A model generated the notes under the pieces. It saw only the letters and a list, made by a program, of their open reading frames with translations. It ran no database searches and was not told the DNA's origin. From the NCBI RefSeq assembly GCF_040054535.1, contig NC_090796.1, forward strand, positions 7,996,501 through 8,060,500: a stretch of 64,000 nucleotides of DNA, in the 5' to 3' direction. This DNA is from Antennarius striatus. Lineage: Eukaryota > Chordata > Actinopteri > Lophiiformes > Antennariidae. Position numbers and translations under genes: made by a program. Below, one piece after another: positions 1 through 13,045 of this stretch. How positions within the stretch are numbered: position 1 is the stretch's first letter; each line of letters starts with the position of its first letter.

Positions 1-1925
1 TGGACCAGTGTCTTAACTCATTGAGTCAATATATCACTAAAATGCATTCAGCCATCTACAGTATGTGGTGTTTGTGACTCCAGAGGAATCACTATGACGT
101 GTGAAAACAAAGGAAGAAATCGTTTTCAGTTCTGTTTTGTCGGCATTGGAAGCAATAACAGGATTTTTCACTAAACCTGCCCTGCACAATACCATAACCT
201 GTTAAAGGAAACATTTAATTATACATGATCAATAATATTTTTTACTGTGACTCATCTACAGTTCAAGTGATGCTGGAAGCAGTGGCTAACTCTGACAATA
301 CAATAGCTCAAATATTATAAGAATATGAAGAGCACTAAAGTTTGACTGCTGTTGATGTAATTTGATGGAAGATTTGGGCCCGGTTATTTCAAATTGAGAA
401 ATGCAGTTGGACCATTCTAACCTTATCAGCAAACAAAATTGTGGAAACATTAGTTCTCTTGGTGCTTCTTTTGTAAGCATCTGCAGTTGAGGCCTGTAAC
501 TCCAAGAACACCTAAAGCTTTCACTGAAGAACCACAGGACTCTGCAGCCAAAGAAACTTATCAGGAGTATTTCTTCCTCCCTGTGCACATTTTGAAAGTT
601 TTAACAAATCTGAAGTTTGACAAGAAAAATTAAAGCAAGATTAATTCTTTAAGTTAATAAATATTAAAATTATAGCTGCTCTTAAAAGAGCTTTTCTATC
701 ACATGAACTGTAGATTAAAGCAATTCATTCTTCAAATGTCCTCTCAGTTGCATTTTTGTCCATTTATACTGCTATCAGTATGCATAGATTCAGTTTTAAG
801 AGGACATAAACACTTGAGGCTGTTCTATTCTGTTATGTTCTGTTTTTTGTGAAATCCTTACAGTCAAGTCGTGAAGGAAACCCGTAAATGACTATAAACA
901 TAGAAGTGTCAGCTGAACTCAGTTTAATAAGATAATAGCTGAAGTTGTGAAAGTAAAGGAAAACTTAAGGTGCATTTTTTGTGGGATTACAAATTTCTTA
1001 CTACAATGTTTTCATTCTGATGGATACAACCCTGGATCTTGCAACCTGTACTTTTAAGCGCTACAAAAGATCTGAAAGTACAAAACGCCTCTTGATATAC
1101 TTTGTGCTTTTATTATATTTTACCTGACTCCTCACTTGTGTTTGCACATGACATGATGCGTGTAGGTTGGTGCAATAAAATCATAATATTGGTGATTTTA
1201 AAGTAGGAGGCATTAAGAGGATATAAAAATGTACACTTCTGCTCAGTAATGCTGTTATGCTCTTCATAGTGCAATTAATTGTGCATACTCTTCCTACGTT
1301 TATACCAACAAACCCTAAATTGAGGGTGTTGAATAATGTTGTACTCGGTGGCTCATGGGTCAGTTGTTTCATCGTGGCTTATTGCATCTGAATGCTGCAG
1401 TGCACAGATTGTCAATGTGTCATTTTACACAAATCTAACAAATTACAGCAAAGCATGGAGAGTATGAGAGTTAAACCACGTGAAATTGTTATTTGTGCCC
1501 AGGAACAAGTTGAATTTGCAATGTCATTCTTTTAAAAGATGTTTGTGGAAATTGATACTGCACACAAAACACGCAATGTATTTACACCTAAGATTGGATT
1601 TCATGGTTCTGTCAACCATTTTTAACGCAATGTCATTGAAGATTCTTAACTCAAAATGACCATTTGAAAAAAAATAAAATTCAAGTTTCCATTGAGGAAG
1701 AAGGTCTTTCTTTAGCCTTTTCCTTGATTGTAGACATTCTTTACCACGTATTTCTAGGCTGTGTGCTTTTGCTTTTCATTCCTTCCATGTAGGTCCCTTC
1801 TGCAGCTGTTATTTAACTTCCAGTCTTTCATAACTATCAGCTTATCCTATGGCACTTTGCATTGTTCTGCATTATTAACCTTGAATAAAGTTATTAAGAG
1901 TTGATCGTGGGTCGATGGGTAGAGG
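1..1925. other. 3' flank of kcnj12, no gene seen
   Basis: AT-rich sequence downstream of the minus-strand channel gene. No open frame resembles a known family. Part of it is probably the kcnj12 3' untranslated region; TTTATT at about 1111-1116 reads as AATAAA on the minus strand and could be its poly(A) signal, but nothing fixes the true end. Confidence 0.5.
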
Positions 1926-3227
1926 TCATATTTCCGACTCTCTACGATATGACCTCTGATCCAGTGCCCTGGTGGCCTGCAAACGTTCAAACTCATGTCG
2001 GCTGTTCCGATCCGGACTGAGGTTTGCCAGTACCCTACTTCCACCACCCACTTCCTGCTCCTCATCATCGCGGCTTAGGAAGGCCAGTTCATTTTCATAA
2101 CAGAAGGAGTTGGAGCTGGGAACTAGGAACTTGCTCTCCACCATTTCCTTGGCACTGCAGCGGGGGGTGGATGGTACCTCGTAGGTTTTGTGAAAGTGAG
2201 AGTAATCCACCTTGTACACGTTCTTCTCCTCAAACAAGACTGGCTCAAAGCGGTGACCCCAAAAGATCTCTGAAGACAAGTAAGAACTACGAGCCTGTGT
2301 GGTCATAGCGGTTGCTTCAACCATACCTTCTAAGATGACTACAATCTCAAAGTCTGATGTCTCCAAGTCCTGTTTGCTGATCCCAAAAAGGGGACTCTCC
2401 TCATCTATCTCATGGAGAATAGTGATGGGTGAAACCAAGAAAATCCTGTCCAAGCCTTTATCGAAGCCCACGTTTATGTCTATCTGATCTAGAGGAATAT
2501 ATTCCCCCTCATCAGTGATCCGAGGTTTGATGAGCTGTGCCCTGACATGGGCTTCTACAATGTGACTCTTGCGAAGGTTCCCTACCCTCCACATGAGACA
2601 CAGTTTTCCATCCCGCATGGCAATGACGGCATTGTGGCTAAACAACAGTGTTTCTGCCCGCTTCTTAGGCCTCGCCATCTTGGCCATGATAGCCCCTATC
2701 ATAAAGCAGTCAATAATGCAGCCCACTATGGACTGGAAGACCACCATGAAGACAGCCACTGGGCACTCCTCAGTTACACAGCGGTAGCCATAACCTATGG
2801 TAGACTGTGTTTCAATTGAGAAAAGAAATGCAGCGATGAATCCATTGACCTGCAGGACACATGGAGTAAAGTTGTCATCTCCAGCTGGGTTATCCAGATC
2901 CCCATGTAGCAAAGCAATAACCCAAAAGGCTAAGCCGAAAGCGAGCCACGAGATGACAAAGACAAGCGTGAAGACAACCAGCATCCATCGCCAGCGAATA
3001 TCAACACACGTGGTGAATATGTCGGCCATGTATCGTTGTGACTTGTCTTCCATGTTGGCAAACTGCACATTGCACTGGCCATTCTTCTTGACAAAGCGGT
3101 TGCGACACTTGCGACGTGTGTGGATCTTGCCATTGCCGAAACCATTCATGCCATGCATGGTAGTGAGGCGCAGACCTTCTTCCTCTGACGACACGATGCT
3201 ATAGCGGTTGCTCCTTCCCACGCTCAT
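1926..3227 (-). CDS. kcnj12: Inward-rectifier potassium channel, Kir2.2 type (KCNJ12)
   Basis: Pore-forming subunit of the strong inward rectifier that sets resting potential in excitable cells; works as a tetramer in the plasma membrane. The 433-aa frame has an N-terminal cytoplasmic domain, TM1 (about 81-106), pore loop with TIGYG (143-147), TM2 (about 157-183) with the rectification aspartate D173, and a large cytoplasmic C-terminus. C123 and C155 fit the conserved extracellular disulfide. FCYENE matches the ER-export signal and the last residues RRESEI give a PDZ-binding end. [18 protein letters not shown] and [11 protein letters not shown] favour Kir2.2 over Kir2.1. Length equals what I recall for human Kir2.2. 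The frame runs upstream to 3254 without ATG; the ATG at 3227 aligns with the family start. The coding sequence is intronless; a good 3' splice site (minus strand, exon from 3380) implies an upstream noncoding exon. Which teleost paralogue (a or b) cannot be told. Confidence 0.93.
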   Translation of the reverse strand: MSVGRSNRYSIVSSEEEGLRLTTMHGMNGFGNGKIHTRRKCRNRFVKKNGQCNVQFANMEDKSQRYMADIFTTCVDIRWRWMLVVFTLVFVISWLAFGLAFWVIALLHGDLDNPAGDDNFTPCVLQVNGFIAAFLFSIETQSTIGYGYRCVTEECPVAVFMVVFQSIVGCIIDCFMIGAIMAKMARPKKRAETLLFSHNAVIAMRDGKLCLMWRVGNLRKSHIVEAHVRAQLIKPRITDEGEYIPLDQIDINVGFDKGLDRIFLVSPITILHEIDEESPLFGISKQDLETSDFEIVVILEGMVEATAMTTQARSSYLSSEIFWGHRFEPVLFEEKNVYKVDYSHFHKTYEVPSTPRCSAKEMVESKFLVPSSNSFCYENELAFLSRDDEEQEVGGGSRVLANLSPDRNSRHEFERLQATRALDQRSYRRESEI

Positions 3228-5455
3228 GCTCCCGGGCCGTGCTTCCAACTGCACGGGCGGAGCAGAAGGGCAGGCCTGGTATCCCAGAGTGTGATCAAGG
3301 CCCCTCGCTGCTTGATCACTGGTGAACTTCCATTTTAGAGACTCAAGGAAAAGGAGCAGTGGGAGACTTTAATCCAGTCCCTGTAGATAGAGTCAGGAGA
3401 AGAGAACATTGTGAGCATTTCTTGGTGACATGATGTTCAAATCACACCACGTGTGTAGGAAACATCATCAAAGAGCCAACCTAGAGCTGTTGTAGCATGT
3501 TGGTTAAACATTTTGTTACACAGGACTTAAATAAAAAGGGCTCTGACATTAATCAATCATTATCCAGAATTAACTGCATGTGAGTTTTATCACTTTGTTA
3601 CCTGTTTGAATGAAATTAGGCATCTTGGTTGAATACAGCAGATTGGCTCAACTCCACCTAGATTTACTGACATTATTAAGTATTTTAACACTAAGCCCTA
3701 TAATAATAAAACGAATAAAATATTGTTAGATTATTTTTGGTCTGTTCAATATTATTAAGCTTTATTAAAACACCGTTTTCATACCCTGTTCTCTACTACT
3801 AGGGTTTATCATCCTGTGCTGGTCACATAAAACTGCATCTCTGTACCATCCTTCTCTCGATAAACATCTCCACTCTATTGGCTTGCTCTGAAGTGTTGTC
3901 CTGTTTGATGTTGGATGGGTAACTGAAGAGCCGGCTTCAGAACAGATCCACGTCTGTCACGTGGCACCACCTGTGCTTTTGTCTTTCAAATCAGAAAGAC
4001 AGTCTGCAGTGGACTCGAGCTAAGTCATCACAAGCTGGACGTGGATCATGTCCATCCATCACAACAGACAAACATGACTCTTTAAACTTAATTCACTTTG
4101 GTTTTATCCTCTCAGCAGTATCCTCTTTTTAGGGCAGAAGGACTGTATGGTGTGTGTTTGAACATCCTCACATGGGATTTGTAAGTGTGCTCCTGTTTCC
4201 ATGGACATACAAATTTAGATACTTTAAGCAAGGATGGAGAAACTTCATTTGGCCCCATTGTGTAAAATGTAGCATTTTATTAATGGTGTTTTGAGGATAC
4301 AGTAAATTTAGACTCCCCTCCTACGTTGCTTCAAACATGTAGTGCTCCACATTACATATTGATTACATAATGAAACATTAGAAAATATTACAACAAACAC
4401 ACTAGACAGATGATATTATAGCCCAGAATACATGTTTCAAAATGATTTTGTGGAACATCGATATGGTTGTCAAATGATTTTCTTTGTCAGACAACAGATA
4501 ACCTGGCCGCTACACGGGATGTTGAGCCTCTGGGTCAACATCTTTTTACCCCTGAGGCTGGACCGAGGCCCTTCTGGCAGACAGCTTTTATCGCCTGGCC
4601 ACATCCCTTCTGTGTGTGCCTGCCTGATTTGGGCCCTGAAGACTTGACAGTTCACTCATGTGCGTTCCCAAATCCCGGGTGCCCTGCCGTCTGCCGTACC
4701 CTCACGCTGATGCCGTCCCCGCTCACGCTCTTTCAGGTGGAAGTTCTGATCTGGAGTCAGATTACCTCATCCACGCTCTTAAATTTTCCCTCAGGGATCA
4801 AATCCTTTCTCATCAGGTAAGCATACTGTTGCTAAATGTTATGATCTATAATTCTAGTTCAGAAGTCCATTTTTTTGTTCCTACACTATCACAGTGTATT
4901 CCCAAAGGAGCACAGCTGCCAATGATAGAAATAGTAACTGTCACTACTGCAAAATATGTAAATCTGTCAACCAAAACAAGATTATCTCATCTGTTTACAG
5001 TTGTAGCTAGTCCCGTGTTTATTTTCACCTAGACAGTTAATCTAAATATACATGCGCTCAGTTGGTCACCTATGTAGCTGCAGGTGATCTTGGCTTTATG
5101 GCATAGAAAGCATAGTAGTCAGAAGCTGAAACTCAACATCATCTCAGGTCTTTGAGCAGCAAGACATGGTGCACAGCCTCCATATCATGCTGCAGTTGTG
5201 TAGTGTCCAGTGTGGAGTGATAAGGTCGAATAAAAGTAAAAAAACCCATCTCTGTGTGCTTCAGAGTCATTAGGTAACTGCAGAAATCCTTGGGGGAAGT
5301 TCTCATCAGAATGTCCCTTCAAGAGGCAGAAAGTATTGTGTTTAAAAATGATTATACTGTATGTCACCAGCTAGTTCACATGTTCCAGACATTCAGTCTT
5401 TAGCACACCAGAAGGTCAGTGCTGGCTAGAGCTGAAATGCAGCTAATTTCAAGTA

Positions 5456-5898
5456 CAGTAGTACTTTGACATATGAGTTGTATCAGTTACGAATGTTTTT
5501 GAGATACGATCCATCACTTGTCCTTATTTTGTTTGATATACAAGAGAAAATTTGAGTTATGACACACCGGTAATGCAGCTGACACTACATCTCGTTCTTT
5601 CCCATGTGTTGGGAAAAGACTATGTAAAGACATTGCTCGCAAGTGCTCGTGAGTTTTATCACTGTTTACATAACATATATACACTAATCATGCACAGGTA
5701 AAGTATGCATGTGTATTGGTTGACAAATAATGTGGGGGTTTTTTCTAAATACAGGGAGTTTAGGACTTTTTTACAAGGCTGGAATAGTTTTAAATGGTTT
5801 TAGTTACAGTATATTGAATGGGAAAAACATTGTTTGAGATATGAGCAAATCAAATTGCGAGCTCAGTTGAATTAAACTAACATTTCAATGTACTACTG
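5456..5898. mobile_element. Non-autonomous TA-flanked DNA transposon (MITE)
   Basis: The left end begins CAGTAGTACTTTGACAT and the right end, read on the opposite strand, begins CAGTAGTACATTGAAAT. These form terminal inverted repeats of about 20 bp with a few mismatches. Both ends are flanked by TA, the target-site duplication typical of Tc1/mariner-type insertion. The 443-bp interior has no transposase frame, so it would depend on an enzyme from elsewhere. Superfamily is inferred only from the TA target. Confidence 0.65.
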
Positions 5899-6042
5899 TA
5901 AATGATAAGTTAAAGAGTCAATCTGTGGTTATTTATCCATGCAGATAAGAGTATGTGGCTTCACATATGGCTAATTATAGGAATAAAAACCCCCCACTTG
6001 AGTGAAGTTTAAGGTCTGCTGTTGTTACTACTACAGTATTAC

Positions 6043-6120
6043 TACTTCTATTACTGCTTCTGCTACTGCTACTACTACTACAACTGCTATCACTACTACT
6101 ACTAATTATTATGATTATAA

Positions 6121-6197
<77 letters not shown>
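6043..6197. repeat. Compound trinucleotide microsatellite
   Basis: Interrupted (TAC/ACT)n leads into (ATT)n at about 6124-6158 and then uninterrupted (TTG)n at about 6158-6197. Open frames across it translate to homopolymers and are artefacts. Confidence 0.95.
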
Positions 6198-9100
6198 ATA
6201 GAACAAACACATATAAATACTGTTTTTTTTAAATAAACAAATGGCAACAAGTTGTGTAAGGCTGAGGACTGTGCTCAGCAGAATTGTGTTTTGACTTATG
6301 GTTGTGATTCCAACTTTTTTGGATCAAGATTGTGTCTTAAATAACAGTTGTTCATTCTTATTCTGTGAAATAACAGTTCAGGGAAAGCCGTACTGCATTG
6401 TGCATAAGGTGGGACACAGAAAGTCATTTGCAATAATTACTTGGGTAGACTTTTGTCACCTAGTCTGGCCGTGTGTGCTCTTGTGCTGTTGAGAGAACTG
6501 ACTAGAACAGATGATTAGCTTGCAGCATATTAGGATGAATGGAATGAATAATTGGATGTGCAAAATAATGGAAGTGGTTGGGAGGAACAATGAGATGGAG
6601 CAGGAGAGGGTGCCTCATCACAAGACATGCATGCAGGAAACTGAGCTCAGCCACTACGATCACAGCCCACCTCCCAGGGCCATTGTGAAGGAAGAGCCAA
6701 GGCTCAGATGTCATTGTATTTTCCTATAGCTCACCATGCAGAACCAATCTCGTCTCAAGTGACCTACAGGTATTTTCCTATAGAAAGTAACACCGTATCA
6801 CCATTCAGAGATGTTGTCTGATATACAGCATGTTATAAAAACATGTTGTTTTCAAATGTGATTCATTAAATTGGTTGGTAATTCGTAGAAACCAAAGACC
6901 ATCCCAGCCTAGTAGACTGATGTTGGCGTCCCCTGGGCCCAGATGTTGTCTCAGTTGGTGGCAGAGAAATGAAAAGACAAGTGTCCATAAAATAGTTGTG
7001 TAACAGCTGAAAAATCACACAAGAAGAATTAAACCTGTATTTTTTTTCTAGCTGCACCTGTAGCTACTTTACTTTTCAATCACCTCAATACACCATTCTA
7101 ACATGTGAGCTTCTCGCTTTTTAAAAGGTTTTTGTGTAGTTTTTTAGACTGCTTGTTTCCAGTCATAAAAGGCTATTTGTTTTCAATAAGGCTGAACTGT
7201 AATTTTCAATTTTAAGTTATACTTTGCTAGATAACTCAAACTAACATAAAACATGACTGATATATGACACAAAGTAATAGAAAATATTTGAAAATAGGAA
7301 ATAGCTGTGGCCTGTCAGATGTAGTATTGTGTCTGTTTTATGGAGGATTCTACTTCTGTTTCCAGTGTGTTCAGGCCCTCTTTATATCTAATATAATAAT
7401 AAAATAACAAATGATGAAAATGAACCTAAATGAGCTGAGATGAAAAGCAGGATGATGCCACTTTGATCTCAATGAAGAGTCGCTGATTTTTTAAAATGTG
7501 ATGATGAAATATAGAAATATGTTTGTTCACATCAAGTTCAACGATTAAACTATTGTCTAGCTTTTAAGTTTTAATTTATTCCAATATTGGTATTAATTAG
7601 GTTTTTTTTGGTTTTTGATGTCGTTTTATTCATATTCTCAGTTTGAGTACTGGCCTAAGTTTACAAATTTTGTGTGACGACTGTTATAAAAGTCACAGCT
7701 ATTTGGTTTGTAACAAACAGCAGCAACTCAACAATTTTTCGGGGCATTTTTTAAAATATTACTTTAAAAATTGATGCATTTTTTTTTTTCATCAACTCAA
7801 TTTCTTTTGACTGAATAATTGATTATTTGATCATCACACAATGCATTCATAACCCATCACCCTGCTCTGCCTGTGCCTGAGCTATGATTTGAGATCATTT
7901 AAAACGGATACTTCAGGCTCATCCTCGGGATTTTGGTTTTGTTTGAAGTGATTGTTTTTTAATGCATATTGTTGTGTTTCATTTATCTATATTTGTTGTT
8001 GCTTTAATCAGGAACTGGGAGCCTGTTTCAGGCAGGGCCCTCATGGCTGCATAATCTAACCCTGCATGAGATCCTGTGTAGACATATCCAAAGAAAGGGC
8101 TTTCTTTCTTTACTAAACAAGTACTGTAGTCACTTTTAAATATGTGTTTTGAATACAATGGGCTTTCAAAACACATTTGATGACAACATCAAACTGGAAA
8201 GAAAAAATTGCAACAAAAATTGCAACTTAAATTAAGCTTGTGTGCCACTTGTCTAATGCAGATCTTTGACATCCGACAAGTACCGAATTTTCCATCCTTC
8301 TCTTACCTTTATTATACGTCCTCCCCACAGCGTGCAGAAGTAAAAGGTGATGTATTCTCTCCTAATGCTCCTGTTAATCAAACCGGGGCATACTCTGCAT
8401 CTGCCCCTGCAGCTGCTCCCGTATTGTGTGTTAGTCCATCAGTAGAGAAAACCACTCTATCATCTTCAAGACAAGGCACAGACCCCCTTTGAATTTCTTC
8501 ATCCTTCCTTGATCTCCAGCCTGTTTTTTTGTTTTTTGTTTAGGTGCTGCTCTGTGAGTGTAGATGAAACGTAGTTCCAACCAGGTTAAGTCACTCCAGA
8601 TTCTCGGGCCGAGCCAGTCGATCAGCGAATTATCCGAGAGAAAAATCAGTATTTTGTATCTCCATCTTCTGGGGTCATGTCTTTACTGGTTCGTCTTCTC
8701 ATCCTTCATCTTTACTGAGGTGAAGTCCATCCTTCACGTCTCTCATTAAACTGTAGAATACTCCCTCACTGCTTATTAACTGAATGGCTCTCTCTATCAA
8801 TCTATTGCAATCTGATCTAGTTGAATTACTTCTCTCTCTTACACTCTCCCTCTGACTATTTCTTCACTCTCTCTCTCTCTACCTCTCTCCCTCCCTCTGT
8901 GGTGTCACAGAAAACTACCATTTGCAGCCTCCCTCCCTCCCTGTTCTCCTCCCCACCTCTCTTTCTCTCTCCCTCTTGTTGCCTCTCTCACTTACTCCCA
9001 CGTCATGGCACCACCAGTTGACAGCAACTTGATGCACAGACATATCATTCAGAAAACCCAAGCAGACAATTCGCCATTGTTTTTGATCAGACGCTAATCA

Positions 9101-9944
9101 TAAGTGAATGGAAACAGCGCTACGAAGAAGAAAAGTCTTCCCACGTGAAATTAAAAGCCCCAAATTTGCTGCCATTTCAAGCGCGTCTGCTCTGAGAGGA
9201 GTCCTGTTATCACACCAGATCCTCCTGAGAAAAGAGTTTAAAAAAACCTTTGCGGCACCTGGTGAGAATATTAAACACTGAGCCGACTGACGTTTGACCT
9301 GCAACACTCTTTTATTCATGAAAGTTGCACTGTGCAGTATGAGTGTATTGATATAGTAAACTGTCAGGTGCTGTGTCTCAGTGCAGACTGATGCCTTTCA
9401 CACTTGTCATCATCAACTCATCAACAACATTTGACCTGAGGATGCCTGCATGAGCTTGGGTACATGTGTGTTTGACACTACTGCAGTCTTGTCACACCAG
9501 GACTCCTGCGCAAAATGGAATGAATTTGACGCACACCTGTCAGTCTGTTAGTCACCATTTTATTCCATTGGATTTTATAACGCTGTCCTACATTCAAAGT
9601 CCTCAGGGTGAACATTATTTCTCCCAGGAAAGACCGGTTTTCGGTGTTTACAGAAGACTAGTGTGTCACTCTGTCTGGGATAGTCATCGGTCTCCATCGT
9701 CTTTGGTGAAGACATCTGTGATTTCGTCATCAATGTTGAGGATACTGGCGGTTTTTTTTGACAGTCTGACATTATTTCCAGAGCTGAGTGTATGCTCCCC
9801 CCTTGTCTCGCTTCTTTTCAGAGATCCCGTCATTGGTCTAATGCTAAAAGAGATGACAATTAGAATGAGAGGGGGTTGAAAGAGTGAGAAGTTTCTAAAT
9901 ACAGGCGTACTGGCCCAGCACCAGCTTCATCACCAATGATTCAT

Positions 9945-9947
<3 letters not shown>

Positions 9948-9983
<36 letters not shown>

Positions 9984-9992
9984 TCTCTCTCC

Positions 9993-10065
<73 letters not shown>

Positions 10066-10076
10066 TCTCTCTCCCT

Positions 10077-10124
<48 letters not shown>

Positions 10125-10151
10125 TCTCTATCTATCTATCTATCTCTGTCT
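9948..10151. repeat. Long (CT)n microsatellite with (TATC)n end
   Basis: About 180 bp of CT dinucleotides with a few interruptions (CACT, CCCT, TTTCT), ending in a short (TATC)n run. The interruption pattern occurs twice, suggesting internal duplication of the tract. A second, more degenerate CT-rich stretch lies at about 8840-8995. Confidence 0.95.
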
Positions 10152-12046
10152 CGACTACTATTCTTTTTTTTTTTAAACCCTGCCAGCATCAGGTAGCGAT
10201 CCAGACTTTGACAGTGTGGTGCGGCAAATCTGGACAACAGTAGATCAGAAGGTTCACACATCTAGACTGGAACCCGTGTTATGTAACTGAACCATAATCA
10301 CAGGTGGCAGCTCACATATCCATTGCGTGCGTGTCTAAATGAGAGGGTTTTACTTCCCAGAGAGCAGGCTAAGTGGGATTCAATTCTGCTTCCATGACTA
10401 CAGGTAAAACACGTCTGTACAGCTTTCAAATGGAAACCCGGAAGACATCGAGAGAAATGCTGATCAGAGAAGGTGTTGCAAAAATGAAAAAATTGAGATT
10501 GTAAATAATTGAAGTCAATGCAGGAATTTATTCTTTAAATCAAATAATTCCAGTCAATGAACCATGTATGGAGCTGAACTGGGTTGGATCCTCTCTAATA
10601 AATTTACAACATGAAACTGGTCAAAGTAAAATAATGTATATCTAAAATATGTTAACTACATTTCACTCACTGTACGTTTTCCACATTGAATTTGACTTAT
10701 ACTGTAACACTTCTACTAAACTGGTTAGTGGATTATACCTCTAAAGTGCCTTTCTAATCTGACTAGTCAGTTTTAACACAAACGTGCATTCACTCATTCA
10801 CACTTTCTGCAGCGGTTGGAGTGGCTGCCACACAGCACGCCAGCTCATCATCAGCGGGAACTATTCACACAATCGTTCACAGAAAAGGAACATTTTGGGA
10901 TTCAGCATCTCACCCTACAACAAGGGTCACTTTCCCATGATGCTCTGCTCTTCATACAAAGGTTTACAATGTAAATAGCTCAACGACATTCCAGTAGCGA
11001 TGCAGTATTAAAATGATTTCTTTCCTTTTACATTGTATTTTTAATGCACGATACCATATAACATAATGCAGTTACATTCACATCAGATTTCATACACAGC
11101 ATTATAAAGTTGTTGGGGTTGTTTTTTTAAATGCAGGAATTTATACAATTGTTACTGGAATAAAATCAAAAACACACACTTATGTGAAGTTTTTGAAATG
11201 TAGACTTAAATCTGAGAATGAAAAGAAGAAGGAACACAAAGTATGAGAACAGCAGCTGGGCAGCACCAGTGAAGTAAACGACAGTCGGAGATGAGGAGAC
11301 GTCTCAGCTCCTGCCAGTTGCAGGCAGATAGGTGTAATTTGCATTAATGAGATTGGCTGTCTAAATAAACTTTTTACGGTCTTTCTGGTGATAGTGACAT
11401 TTCATCTTCAGTGACATGTGCCAAAAGAAGACAAGCACAGGAGCTCCATCTGTTTATTATAGCTGACAGCTCAATCTATCTCATAATGTCAATAAATATC
11501 ACTTTTACCCAAACACAAATGAAATATGTTCATAGAAAGAGTAACTGTGTTTTCCTAAATTGAGAAGTATTATTTAGGACAATTGAACGTTTATCCTCAT
11601 AGATAAGATGCGCATTTACAAAGTTATCACTATATACATTCATTACACCTGATTAAAGAGCTACATTAATTCCTAATGAAGTTCTTAATAAATGGAAACT
11701 ACCCTCTGTCATTTCTGATACTTCAAAACCGTTGCTACATATTGCCCCTGCACCTTCCTCTCCTTCTCTAGCTTTCATCGTGACAAATCATTTTGTCTCA
11801 CATTAATGCCCCTCAGAATTTTGGATGGAAGAGCTCTGAACTTTCCCCCCTCCGTCCCTCCCTCATCTCTCCGCTTGACATTAAACACCCCTATTACATT
11901 ATTCTCCGTGACTCCTGTCTGATGTGGCTATTTCAGGGTTTGGAGCCATTCCTGTTCATTTCATTTTTGCGACTTCATTCCATGTCAGCGTGGATTAGGA
12001 ACGTGACATCACTGCATTCACGCTGGCTAAAATAATTGTGAAAAAG

Positions 12047-12086
12047 CCTTTTTATTCCTCATCCTGGAATAAAAAGGATGAGGAAT
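12047..12086. repeat. Two overlapping, mutually exclusive hairpins
   Basis: CCTTTTTATTCC (12047-12058) pairs perfectly with GGAATAAAAAGG (12066-12077). The overlapping ATTCCTCATCC (12054-12064) pairs perfectly with GGATGAGGAAT (12076-12086). The two stems share bases and cannot both form. Probably a repeat-derived fold-back; no function can be claimed. Confidence 0.7.
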
Positions 12087-12888
12087 TGGTTCTCAATTGA
12101 CTTGCCTAGATTAGATTTTTTTTCTCTTGATATTTAACTTTTGTTTGAATCCACCAATTACAGGAATTTTTTAAATGATCTATCTGATTTACAAAATCAT
12201 ACACTTCCCTTTTTTCAAAAAAAAATTAGCATTCAGTCTTCTTGATTGTCATCCAGCTGGTTGCTGTTGAGTGTGGCTGTGATGGTGTACGCATGTGTGT
12301 TTATGGACGATGTGGAAAATAACCTCTTCTCAATTTAATCAAATAATTTAAATGTATTTATTGTCAGAAACGTTGTGAAACCATTATGAAAAGATAATCA
12401 CGCAGATATATTCTTTTCTCTAATACAATTCTAATGATTCGTATTCCAAATTCTGATTTCATCAAATGTAGTCAGTACTTCCACTTCCTACAGTTTTTAC
12501 TTTCTCTGGACTGTGGATTAATTTCTGATAAGAGTTTCATTACCTGAAGTGCTGTACGGTGCAATGCTGGGGGTAGCAGCTGGGTGTCTATGGTTCACCA
12601 TGTCCTCACCTTGACTCCACGCTGAGAAAAGCTCCTGTCTGCCTTGCCGCTGCTACCCTGGGGGTGGGAAAGTTAATCGGCTCAGGATCCAGTGTCCTCA
12701 CAGCCGCAGCTCTCTCTACTGACCCTGACATCTGTGACATCTGCATCTGATCATCCCCATGGTGATCAAATACTCTGACCACTTTGTGCATTTACTCAAG
12801 TACTGTATATTAGCATAATTTTGATACCCAATACTAAAGTGGGGATTTTTTTAACCTTTATTTAACTAGGCAAGTCAATTGAGAACCA
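12087..12888. repeat. 23-bp perfect inverted repeat, about 756 bp between the arms
   Basis: Bases 12087-12109 are the exact reverse complement of 12866-12888 (core CAATTGACTTGCCTAG versus CTAGGCAAGTCAATTG). The right arm sits in a sequence (TTTATTTAACTAGGCAAGTC) that I recognise as a widely dispersed fish repeat motif. The arms may be two oppositely oriented copies or the ends of one element. Confidence 0.75.
12111..12251 (+). repeat. Direct repeat, copy 1 (141 bp)
   Basis: Closely matches 15714-15855 over its whole length, from TTAGATTTTTTTTCTC to CTTGATTGTCA, with scattered substitutions and small indels in the T and A runs. The shared cores include TCCACCAATTACAGGAATTT and GATCTATCTGATTTACAAAA. 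Either a dispersed repeat present twice or a local duplication. Confidence 0.85.
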
Positions 12889-13045
12889 CTTCTCATTTAC
12901 AATGATGAACAGTGCATATTCCATATTGGACAGCAGCAGGTCATTCACACCTATGGCCAATTTAGAATCTCAAATTCACCTATGTTGCATGATTTTGGTG
13001 GTAGGAGGAAGCCGTAGAACCCAGAGAGAACCCCAGAGAAAGCTT
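12845..13045 (-). mobile_element. Dispersed repeat fragment, SINE-like
   Basis: Contains ACACCTATGGCCAATTTAGA, a TGCATGATTTTGG segment and GGAGGAAGCCGTAGAACCCA in the order and orientation of a very common teleost repeat read in reverse. The same family appears to occur at 27.96-28.25 kb (plus) and 35.6-35.78 kb (minus). Family name and exact ends are uncertain. Confidence 0.55.

Noticed and set aside
1926-3227. Assignment to KCNJ2 (Kir2.1)
   Set aside because: Length, the [18 protein letters not shown] segment, [11 protein letters not shown] and the C-terminal region fit Kir2.2 better.
3228-3254. Nine-residue N-terminal extension of the kcnj12 frame
   Set aside because: It opens at GTG, not ATG, and the family start aligns with the ATG at 3227.
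9100-9320. 73-aa minus-strand frame in a GC-balanced patch
   Set aside because: No domain or splice evidence; kept only as a possible conserved noncoding patch.
9936-10196. Ser-Leu repeat open frame
   Set aside because: Translation of the (CT)n microsatellite.
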